A stretch of DNA of 32,034 bases from the NCBI GenBank assembly GCA_013298625.1, contig JAAFIF010000104.1, positions 1 to 32,034 of the forward strand. Reading direction: 5' to 3'. The translations under genes were made by a program, and so were the position numbers. Source of the DNA: Myxococcales bacterium (GTDB lineage Bacteria; Myxococcota_A; Polyangia; Polyangiales; Ga0077539). The notes beneath the pieces are model-generated. The model was not told the origin of the DNA. It saw nothing but the letters and a program-made list of their open reading frames with translations, and searched no databases. Position 1 is the first letter of the stretch, and each line of letters begins with the position of its first letter. Below, piece by piece: positions 23,718 to 30,202 of the stretch.

Positions 23718-24491
23718 ATGACCCGTCGACGTCGCTGGTTGCTTCGCGCCGCGCTCGCGCTGCTGGTGGTGGTGCTCGCGCTGGCTGTTCCGTTCGTGGC
23801 TGCGTTTCGCGGGCTCGCGCCGATCGCGAACGGCGTGGGCCCAGCGCCGGGCGTGCGCACGGTGCGGATGAACTTCGTCAGCGCGTTTGTCCTCGACGCG
23901 GGCGACGGTCGCGCCGTGCTCGTCGACGCGGGCGCCGATCGCTCTGGCGCTGCGCTCTTGGCGGCGCTGCGCGCGGGAGGCTACGGGCCCGACGCTGTGA
24001 TCGCCGTCCTGCTCACCCACGGACACGGCGACCACATCGCGGCCGCACCGCTCTTTCGCAACGCCGAGATCGTCTCTCTCGAGGCCGAGCGCGCGCTGGT
24101 CGAAGGCGCGGTCGCGCCGCGATCTCCCATGGGCCGACTGTCCGGCGCAAAGCCCTCGGGCGTGCGCGTCACGCGCGTCGCGCGCGACGGTGACACCCTT
24201 CGCTACGGCGCGCTCGAAGTGCACGTGTACGCCATCCCCGGTCACACCGCGGGCAGCGCTGCGTTTCTCGCGCGCGACGTGCTCTTCGTCGGAGACGCAG
24301 TCAGCGCGACGACCGACGGCCGCGCGCGCGGGCCCGCGTGGATCTTCTCGGAGAGCACGAGCGAGGGCGCCGCGTCCCTCCGCGCCCTGAGCGCCCGGCT
24401 CCGTCGCGAAGGCCGCGTCGTGCGGGCGATGGCCCCTGCGCACAGCGGCCCGCTCACGGGCGACGTGCTCGGCGCGCTCGCGGCGCTGTAG
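23718..24491 (+). CDS. MBL-fold metallo-hydrolase with N-terminal membrane anchor
   Basis: This is a 257-residue protein. Residues 7-28 are an Arg-preceded hydrophobic segment (signal anchor or uncleaved signal), so the enzyme should face the periplasm. The metallo-beta-lactamase fold shows THGHGDH (His101, His103, Asp105, His106), PGHTAGS with His176, the bridging Asp193 in VGDAV, and a final HSGPL with His242. All ligands for two metal ions are present, so it is probably an active hydrolase such as a glyoxalase-II-, sulfatase- or lactonase-type enzyme. The substrate is unknown. It ends 1 nt before the stop of the convergent HTH-propeller gene, so the two mRNAs overlap if transcription runs past the stops. 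Confidence 0.93.
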   Translation: MTRRRRWLLRAALALLVVVLALAVPFVAAFRGLAPIANGVGPAPGVRTVRMNFVSAFVLDAGDGRAVLVDAGADRSGAALLAALRAGGYGPDAVIAVLLTHGHGDHIAAAPLFRNAEIVSLEAERALVEGAVAPRSPMGRLSGAKPSGVRVTRVARDGDTLRYGALEVHVYAIPGHTAGSAAFLARDVLFVGDAVSATTDGRARGPAWIFSESTSEGAASLRALSARLRREGRVVRAMAPAHSGPLTGDVLGALAAL

Positions 24492-24492
24492 C

Positions 24493-25590
24493 TCACTCGG
24501 CGGCTGCGGGGGCGCCGAGGTTCCACAGGCAGACCTTGTCGGCGACGATGACCAGCCGCGCGCCGTCACGAGAGAGAATGCAATCGCGGATGCCCTCGAA
24601 CGGGATCGTGCGGGCGCTCTTGCCGCTGCGTCTGCTGCGAAGGGTGATCTTCGCCTCCTCGACGGTGACGTACCGATCGCTGGCGCTCGCGTACGATCCC
24701 CAGCCTTTCGCCAGCACTTTGCTCTCGCCCGTCGCGAGGTCGAACTCTTGGGTGCGTCCGTACCAGTCGTCGTAGAGCAGCGCGTCGCCGTCGACGAACG
24801 AGAGCGAGTGCACCTGCGGCCCCTTGTCGACGATCACCTTCGCCAGCGCATAGTCGAACACCATCGTGAGCTTGTTGTTGTCGCACACGGCGATGCGCGG
24901 GAGCGTGGGATGAAAGTTGATCGGCGCCGGGATGAACTGCGCCGCCGTCTCGTAGCGAAACACCTCTCTTCCATCGTCGATGCGCACCACGTGCAGCGGC
25001 GACGGCTCTGCGTTGCTCATCGCGCCGATCTGCGTCCAGTACGCGAGGTGCGCGAGGTCTGGCGAGATCGCGAAGTGGGCCCAGCGGCGGGCGCCCGAGC
25101 TCGACTTTCCCCCGAGCTGCGCGCCGAGCGCGCGCAGGTCGATGTCGCGCGCGCGAAGCTCGTTGCGCGTGACGTCCCACTCGCGCAGTGCTCCGTCGCT
25201 CGTGACGAACATCGCGCGGCTGCCGTCGGCGTTGGCGGCGAGGGTGAGCACGTTGCGCCAGTCGTTGCTGTCGCGGGGCGCAGCGAAGAGGGCGCTCGCG
25301 TCGAGCGCGCCGCTCTCGGCGTCGAAGCGCGAGAGCGCCAGCCCCTCGACCGTGTCCGCGCAGAGAAAGAGCCAGCGGCCGTCCTGGCTGAGCGCGACGT
25401 CGCCGTTGTGCGGGGCGTCGAGCACGAAGCTCGGCAGCGCGAGCTTGGGGTTGGCGGTGAGCCAGCGCTTGTACGTCGCGCTCGTAACGCCTGCGGATTT
25501 GCAGGCTTCAGCGGCGCTCTTCTTCTCGCGAAGCCCAGCCTGCACCGCGAGGATCTTCTGACACATCTCTGCGATCGAGTACTTCGCCAT
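24493..25590 (-). CDS. Transposase-type HTH fused to WD40-like beta-propeller
   Basis: This is a 365-residue protein from the ATG at 25588-25590, which carries no signal peptide. Residues 1-52 form a helix-turn-helix of the IS3 OrfA type: REKKSAAEACKSAGVTSATYKRWL fits the usual x-AC-x-x-x-GVS-x-x-T-x-x-RW pattern. Residues about 55-365 look like a beta-propeller: repeated strands with GDVALSQDGRWLFLC, LTLAANADGSRAMFVTSDGALREWDV, HFAISPDLAHLAYW, NFHPTLPRIAVC, DYALAKVIVD and ILSRDGARLVIVADKVCLWNLG. These are WD40/WD-like repeats, though without strong GH-WD signatures. I infer a cytoplasmic protein that could tether DNA to a propeller scaffold. No transposase catalytic domain is present and no IS ends are seen. 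This domain order is not one I know. Confidence 0.8.
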   Translation of the reverse strand: MAKYSIAEMCQKILAVQAGLREKKSAAEACKSAGVTSATYKRWLTANPKLALPSFVLDAPHNGDVALSQDGRWLFLCADTVEGLALSRFDAESGALDASALFAAPRDSNDWRNVLTLAANADGSRAMFVTSDGALREWDVTRNELRARDIDLRALGAQLGGKSSSGARRWAHFAISPDLAHLAYWTQIGAMSNAEPSPLHVVRIDDGREVFRYETAAQFIPAPINFHPTLPRIAVCDNNKLTMVFDYALAKVIVDKGPQVHSLSFVDGDALLYDDWYGRTQEFDLATGESKVLAKGWGSYASASDRYVTVEEAKITLRSRRSGKSARTIPFEGIRDCILSRDGARLVIVADKVCLWNLGAPAAAE

Positions 25591-25691
25591 CGTGTCGCGT
25601 TGGTAGCAGTCGTCGCGCGCCGGCATCAACTCCATCGAGCCGCGCTGCGCACGAGGGCCGCTCGCAGTTCGTCTCTTCTCGGGTCCGGTAG

Positions 25692-25697
25692 TACGCT
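25692..25697 (+). promoter_or_regulatory. TACGCT -10-like box upstream of the RCC1 gene
   Basis: TACGCT ends 7 nt before the GTG at 25705 (4 nt before an in-frame GTG at 25702). That spacing suits leaderless transcription from 25705 and helped decide the start. Confidence 0.4.
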
Positions 25698-25704
25698 CGA
25701 CGTG

Positions 25705-27981
25705 GTGAATCACCGGTCTTCGTCGCGCGCTTTCGTAGTCGCGCTCGCGCTGTCCGCGCCCGCGCAAGCGCTCGACGACGCGTCGATTCCGCGTCCGCCC
25801 GTGAGCGCGGCGGCGCTCGCGCCCGAGCGTCCGCTGCAGCTCGCGCTCGGGACGAGCGTCTCGTGCGCGCGAAGCAACGCGGGCAGGGTGCGTTGCTGGG
25901 GACAAGAGAGCTCGAGCGTGTTTCTCGACGCGCCGAGCGGCCGGCGGACGCCGACGGAGATCCCTGCGCTTCGAGGGGTCGCAGCGCTGTTCGTCGGCGG
26001 AGGACACGCGTGCGCGCTCGACGCTGACGGAGCGCTCGCGTGCTGGGGCAACAACTACGACGAGCAGCTCGGCGTCGCTACGCAGGGCGTCTCGCCGCAG
26101 GCGCCGGTGCGTCCCGCGCTGCCTTCGGGGCGATTGCTCTCGGTGTCGCTGGGAGCGGCGCATAGCTGCGCGGTGATCGAAGGGCGAGGCGTCTACTGTT
26201 GGGGGCTCGACGATCACGGTCAGTCGAGCGGAGCGATGGGCCAACGTCGCGCGAGGCCGTCGCTGATCGCCAACACGAGGGACGCTGTGCAGGTGGCCGC
26301 GGGCGCGTCCTTCGCGTGCGCGCGTCGGTCCGACGGCGCGGTGTTGTGCTGGGGCGACAACGAGGCTTCGCAGCTCGGACGCGCCGCGCGAGAGGGAGAC
26401 GTGGGGCCTAGGGTGGTCGAGGGGATCTCGCGCGTTAGCGCTGTTTTTGCAGGGTATTCTCACGCGTGTGCGGTGCGCGAAGACCAGACCGTCGCGTGCT
26501 GGGGCCTCGACGCGTGGGGCTCGCTCGGGACGGCTTCGCCGAGCGCGGGCGCTGCGCGCGCGGCGGTCACGCCCGTGGTGATCAGCGGCGTTCGCGCGGT
26601 GCGCGAGCTCGCGATGGGCTACGGGTTCACGTGCGCGCTCTCTGGCGCTCCTGCGGACGCTGCGCGCGTCCACTGCTGGGGCCACGCTCAGTTCGGAAAG
26701 ACCGGGATCGAGCCGAACTTCGGGCGCAACCCGACCCCGCACGAGATCACGTTTGCGTCCGAGCCCGAGCGCATCGAGGCCGGCAACGATCACGCGTGCG
26801 CGCTGCTTCGCGACGGGACGATCGTCTGTTGGGGCGCGGGCGAGCACGGAGAGCTCGGCGACGGTCGGCCGATCGAGCGCCGCACGCTCGAGCCGGTCGC
26901 GGGGCTCTCGGGCGTCACGCGCGTGGTGGCGGCGGACAACGCGACGTGCGCGAGCAGCGCGACGGCGATGCACTGCTGGGGCGGCGAGTCGCAGGGACGA
27001 CTGTCCATCGACAGTCACTGGGGCACGGCGACGCCCGCGCGATTTCGCTCGCACGCGCACGGCGGAGTGATCTCGCTCGGCGGGCGCACGGCGTGCGAGT
27101 GCCCGTCGAGTGGCCCTTGTTGGTGCTCGGGGGCGGGGTTGCTGAGCGACGCGACGGGGTACATTCGCGGGACCGTGGCGGCGCCGCACCTCTCGTTTGC
27201 GCGGACCTGGGGGCGGTTTCGGGTGCGTTCGATCGCAGCGACGGCGACGGTGCACTGCATGTCGCGCGAGGACGGACGGGTGGCCTGCGTCGGCAGTGAT
27301 GACGATCACATCCTCGGCCCGGCGGTGGCGGGCGCGCCGCGGGTGATCGCGCGCGCGGTGGCGACGGGGCTGCGCGGCCCGGTGGAGCTGTTCGGATCGC
27401 CGCGAAGCGTGTGCGCGTTGGACACGCGCGGACTGCTGCGCTGCTTCGGGTCGAACGCCGAGCATCAGATCTCGGCGACGGACGAGCGCGTGCTCGGCGC
27501 GACGACGGTGTTCGACTCGGTGCGCGCTGCGCGCGGCGCTCGGTCACGCGGCCCGCTCGTCGCGATGACCGTCGGTCGAACGTGCGCGGTGGTCGCTGGC
27601 GCCGTTCGATGCCGCGGCGGGCTCACGACGGCGGCGGCCGTGATCAACGTGACGGCGGGCGCGCGGATGAGCGAGGACGTCGAGGCGATCTTCGGCGGCG
27701 GCGCGGACAGCTTCTGCGCGCGGCGCACAAACGGCCGCTATTTTTGCTGGGGAAACAACGTGCACGGGCAGCTCGGCGTCGGCCCCGCCAGCAACACGTC
27801 CGTGGTCACGCCCACCGACGCGCCCGCGCTCGACGGCGCGACGCAGCTCGCGATCGGCGCGCAGCACTTGTGCGGTCGCTGGGCGGACGGCTCTGTGCGC
27901 TGCGTCGGCTCGAACGCGCACAGTCAGCTCGGCGACGGAGCGACGTCGTGGAGCGCGTCTCCCGTCACGTCCCGATGGTGA
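25705..27981 (+). CDS. Secreted RCC1-repeat beta-propeller protein, 14 repeats
   Basis: This is a 758-residue protein. No ATG is available near the start; GTG at 25705 (or 25702) leads into a signal peptide (RAFVVALALSAPAQA, cleaved about residue 18). The rest is RCC1-type repeats, each with a Cys at the strand start (xCAL/xCAV) and CWG or a derivative at its end. I count 14, equivalent to two seven-bladed propellers: CWGQ, CWGNN, CWGLD, CWGDN, CWGLD, CWGHA, CWGAG, CWGGE, then degenerate PCWCSG, ACVGSD, RCFGSN, RCRGG, and again CWGNN and RCVGSN. The paired Cys per blade suggest disulfides, as expected outside the cytoplasm. Such proteins are common in myxobacteria and their function is unknown. 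It is divergent from the HTH-propeller gene and convergent with the hydrolase gene. Confidence 0.9.
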   Translation: MNHRSSSRAFVVALALSAPAQALDDASIPRPPVSAAALAPERPLQLALGTSVSCARSNAGRVRCWGQESSSVFLDAPSGRRTPTEIPALRGVAALFVGGGHACALDADGALACWGNNYDEQLGVATQGVSPQAPVRPALPSGRLLSVSLGAAHSCAVIEGRGVYCWGLDDHGQSSGAMGQRRARPSLIANTRDAVQVAAGASFACARRSDGAVLCWGDNEASQLGRAAREGDVGPRVVEGISRVSAVFAGYSHACAVREDQTVACWGLDAWGSLGTASPSAGAARAAVTPVVISGVRAVRELAMGYGFTCALSGAPADAARVHCWGHAQFGKTGIEPNFGRNPTPHEITFASEPERIEAGNDHACALLRDGTIVCWGAGEHGELGDGRPIERRTLEPVAGLSGVTRVVAADNATCASSATAMHCWGGESQGRLSIDSHWGTATPARFRSHAHGGVISLGGRTACECPSSGPCWCSGAGLLSDATGYIRGTVAAPHLSFARTWGRFRVRSIAATATVHCMSREDGRVACVGSDDDHILGPAVAGAPRVIARAVATGLRGPVELFGSPRSVCALDTRGLLRCFGSNAEHQISATDERVLGATTVFDSVRAARGARSRGPLVAMTVGRTCAVVAGAVRCRGGLTTAAAVINVTAGARMSEDVEAIFGGGADSFCARRTNGRYFCWGNNVHGQLGVGPASNTSVVTPTDAPALDGATQLAIGAQHLCGRWADGSVRCVGSNAHSQLGDGATSWSASPVTSRW

Positions 27982-27987
27982 GCGTGC

Positions 27988-28893
27988 TCACGGCTCGGCG
28001 AGAAACGCGATCAACGCTCGGTTGACCTGCTCGGGCTGCTCGGACTGCACGAAATGCCCGCAGCCTTCGATCGGTTCGACGCGAAGGTCGGTCACGAATC
28101 GCTCGGTTCCGGGGACGAGGGCGTCGTAGCCGAGCGCTTTGTCGTCGCGGGCCCAGACGAGCATGGTGGGGGCTCGGATGGTGGGGTACTTGAATCCCTT
28201 GCGGCGCATCTCGAGCGACGAGGCGAACGCCGCGCGGTACCAGCCGAGCATGGCGCTGGCGGCGCCGGGGCGCAGGACGTTGTCGATGAAGGGCGCGAGC
28301 TCTTCGTCGCTGAAGTTGCTCGGGTCCATGGCCATCGCGCGGTACATCTTGCCGATGCCCCGGCCGCTGTCGTGCGTGAGCATTCGCTCGGGCAGCACGG
28401 GGAGCTGAAAGAAGAACATGTACCAGCTGCGTCGCAGCTGACCGAGGTCGCGCGTGAGCGCGCGCTGCATCTGCGCGGGGTGCGGGCAGTTGAGGACCAC
28501 CAGCCGCTCGACGATGTTGGGCATGGTGGCTGCGACGTGCCACGCGAGGCCTCCGCCCCAGTCGTGGCCGACGAGGTTGACCTTCTCGACGCCGAGCCAC
28601 GCGACGAGCGCGCGGACGTCGGCGGCGAGGGTGTCCATGTCGTACGGGCCGCCCTTGTCGCTGTCGTTGTAGCCGCGCAAATCCGGGGCGATCACGCGGT
28701 ATCCCGCGGCGTCGAGCGCGTCGATCTGATAGCGCCAGCTCCACCACATCTCGGGAAACCCGTGCAGCAGCAGCACCACGGGCCGCTCGTCGGGTCCCTC
28801 CGCGTCCGCGCGCGCTTTGGTGACGTAGTGGATCTTGAACCCGCCCACGTCCGCGAACGTGTGCGTCACTGCCAGGTCGCCGAGCTTCATCAT
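27988..28893 (-). CDS. Alpha/beta hydrolase, epoxide-hydrolase-like
   Basis: This is a 301-residue enzyme. The oxyanion motif HGFPE is at 44-48. The nucleophile elbow GHDWGG has Asp111 as nucleophile, typical of epoxide hydrolases and haloalkane/haloacetate dehalogenases rather than esterases (Ser). The acid is Asp250 or Asp251 in ARDDKALG, and the base is His280 in GCGHFVQSE. A cap-domain region (about 140-225) carries Tyr residues such as Y158 and Y219; Tyr in this cap would favour epoxide hydrolase over dehalogenase, but I cannot fix it. It starts 33 nt after the ahpD stop and has the same strand, so it is probably the third gene of the ahpCD operon. ATG 28891-28893 is followed by a second Met; either could start. 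Confidence 0.92.
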   Translation of the reverse strand: MMKLGDLAVTHTFADVGGFKIHYVTKARADAEGPDERPVVLLLHGFPEMWWSWRYQIDALDAAGYRVIAPDLRGYNDSDKGGPYDMDTLAADVRALVAWLGVEKVNLVGHDWGGGLAWHVAATMPNIVERLVVLNCPHPAQMQRALTRDLGQLRRSWYMFFFQLPVLPERMLTHDSGRGIGKMYRAMAMDPSNFSDEELAPFIDNVLRPGAASAMLGWYRAAFASSLEMRRKGFKYPTIRAPTMLVWARDDKALGYDALVPGTERFVTDLRVEPIEGCGHFVQSEQPEQVNRALIAFLAEP

Positions 28894-28926
28894 TGGGGTG
28901 TGTGAAGCTCTGCGTAGCGCAGAAGC

Positions 28927-29457
28927 TCAGCGATCGTCGAGGGCGAGCGAGAGGCCGTTGACGACCGCTGCGATGCGGACGGCGTCGTGCACTTGATCGT
29001 CGGTGAGCCCGGCTTCGAGCACGACGTGCTCGTGGGACTTCACGCAGGTCTCGCAGTCGTTGATGGCGCTGACGGCCATGCAGATGAGCTCGAACTCGGC
29101 CTTGCTGGTGGCGGGCTTCGCGATGCGCTGCATGCGCAGCCGCGCGGGCTTCTGGCTGTAGCTCTCTTTGCCGATCTTGTGGCGAAAGCGGTAGTAGACG
29201 TTGTTCATGCCCATGAGGGCGGCGGCGGCTCGGGCGTCGTCGATGTACTTGTCCGCGCTGTCGCCAGAGCGCGCGCGGGCTTCTTGTTCGATCGCGTCGC
29301 GCAGGGGCGCGTGGCGCGCGGTGATGGCGCACGCGAGGGCGATCGCGTAGCGCAGGGGCTCGCTGAGGGAGCCGTCACCGAGGACGGCGCCGAGGTTGAG
29401 CTTGAGGTCTCGGGCGAAGTCCGGGACGCGTTCGGACAGAGAAACGAGGGCGCTCAT
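28927..29457 (-). CDS. ahpD: Alkyl hydroperoxide reductase AhpD-like protein
   Basis: This is a 176-residue protein, typical of AhpD (carboxymuconolactone-decarboxylase-fold). The active CxxC is C135-E-T-C138 in NDCETCVKSHE, with the proton-relay His142 and an upstream Glu in the EFEL segment (121-124). In mycobacteria AhpD reduces oxidised AhpC, taking electrons from dihydrolipoamide via lipoyl-succinyltransferase; the same role is expected here, in the cytoplasm. The gene begins 10 nt after the ahpC stop on the same strand, so they form one operon. Length and motif order are complete. It is the least equivocal evidence that AhpC here uses the AhpD reductant and not AhpF, which is absent from this window. 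Confidence 0.96.
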   Translation of the reverse strand: MSALVSLSERVPDFARDLKLNLGAVLGDGSLSEPLRYAIALACAITARHAPLRDAIEQEARARSGDSADKYIDDARAAAALMGMNNVYYRFRHKIGKESYSQKPARLRMQRIAKPATSKAEFELICMAVSAINDCETCVKSHEHVVLEAGLTDDQVHDAVRIAAVVNGLSLALDDR

Positions 29458-29467
29458 GAATGTGTGC

Positions 29468-30004
29468 TCACTTTCCGAGGGTGTCCTCGCCCTTCTTCCA
29501 GTTGCAGGGGCAGAGCTCGTCGGTCTGCAGCGCGTCGAGCACGCGGAGCACTTCGTCGACGCTGCGGCCGACGCTGAGGTCGTTGACCTGCACCCAGCGG
29601 ATGACGCCTTGCGGGTCGACGACGAAGGTGGCGCGCAGGGGGACGCCGGCGTTCTTGTCGAGGATTCCGAGGGCCGTCGAGAGCTCGCGCTTGGTGTCGG
29701 CCACCATGGGGTACGGCAGGTTGCGCAGCCGCTCGTCGTGGTTGCGCCACGCGAGGTGGACGAACTCGGTGTCCGTGCTGAACCCGAGGACCTGCGCGTC
29801 GCGGTCAGCGAAATCGCGGTTGCGCTTGCCGAACTCCGCGATCTCCGTGGGGCACACGAAGGTGAAGTCCATGGGCCAGAAGAACGCGACGAGCCACTTT
29901 CCTTCGTGGGACTTGTCCGTGACGCTGGTGAACTCTTTGCCCTTCTCGATCGACGCGACGGCCTTCAGGTCGAACGAGGGAAACCGATCTCCGATGGTCA
30001 ACAT
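29468..30004 (-). CDS. ahpC: Alkyl hydroperoxide reductase AhpC-type peroxiredoxin
   Basis: This is a 178-residue peroxiredoxin. The peroxidatic Cys51 lies in the canonical FTFVCPTE. The C-terminus has two Cys spaced CPC (165 and 167), as in the mycobacterial AhpC; one should be the resolving Cys and the pair may receive electrons from AhpD. It reduces organic hydroperoxides and H2O2 in the cytoplasm. The start codon ATG (30002-30004) has the ribosome-binding sequence GGAG (30015-30018 on the complement) 10 nt upstream. A sigma-54-type promoter match lies about 60 nt upstream, with a 14-bp palindrome beyond it. It is the first gene of ahpC-ahpD-hydrolase and is divergent from the sigma-54 activator. 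Confidence 0.97.
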   Translation of the reverse strand: MLTIGDRFPSFDLKAVASIEKGKEFTSVTDKSHEGKWLVAFFWPMDFTFVCPTEIAEFGKRNRDFADRDAQVLGFSTDTEFVHLAWRNHDERLRNLPYPMVADTKRELSTALGILDKNAGVPLRATFVVDPQGVIRWVQVNDLSVGRSVDEVLRVLDALQTDELCPCNWKKGEDTLGK

Positions 30005-30061
30005 GTGTGCTCTTCTCCGTTGGTCGCCGAAGGTTGGGTGGCGACCTCGGGCGAGCCGTAC

Positions 30062-30077
30062 TGCGGCTGTCGTGCCA
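30062..30077 (-). promoter_or_regulatory. Candidate sigma-54 promoter of ahpC
   Basis: The minus strand reads TGGCACGACAGCCGCA. The -24 part (TGGCACG) is perfect, and the GG and GC dinucleotides are exactly 12 bp apart as sigma-54 requires. The -12 part is CCGCA where TTGCA is consensus (two mismatches). Predicted start of transcription is about position 30051, 46-47 nt before the ahpC ATG. Confidence 0.6.
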
Positions 30078-30103
30078 TGGTGATCCGTCGCTGAAATCGC
30101 AGG

Positions 30104-30117
30104 ACAATCACGATTGT
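30104..30117. promoter_or_regulatory. 14-bp palindrome, candidate activator site
   Basis: ACAATC-AC-GATTGT is a perfect inverted repeat of 6-bp arms. It is centred between the two sigma-54-type promoters, about 60 bp from the ahpC transcription start and about 70 bp from the activator's. That placement suits an enhancer-type site for the adjacent activator. It does not match the NorR or OxyR consensus sites I know. Confidence 0.5.
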
Positions 30118-30125
30118 GTCACCGG

Positions 30126-30177
30126 TATTTCGGTGGGCCACTGATATCCCGGTGTCGCTGGCACTGGCATTTCGGTG
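30126..30177 (+). repeat. Three short direct repeats upstream of the activator gene
   Basis: TATTTCGGTG (30126-30135), TATCCCGGTG (30145-30154) and CATTTCGGTG (30168-30177) start 19 and 23 nt apart, roughly two helical turns. The last overlaps the candidate sigma-54 promoter. They could be binding sites for a repressor or activator. Confidence 0.4.
30159..30174 (+). promoter_or_regulatory. Candidate sigma-54 promoter of the activator gene
   Basis: TGGCACTGGCATTTCG has a perfect -24 TGGCAC and the right 12-bp register, but TTTC replaces TTGC at -12 (one mismatch in the conserved GC). Predicted start is about 30185, 18 nt before the ATG. It is weaker at the -12 than the ahpC site. Confidence 0.4.
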
Positions 30178-30202
30178 CGCCGCGAGGCACAACGGAGCGC
30201 TC

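Noticed and set aside
24493..25590. Insertion sequence, because of the transposase-like HTH
   Set aside because: No catalytic DDE domain, no terminal inverted repeats and no target duplication; the rest of the protein is a propeller.
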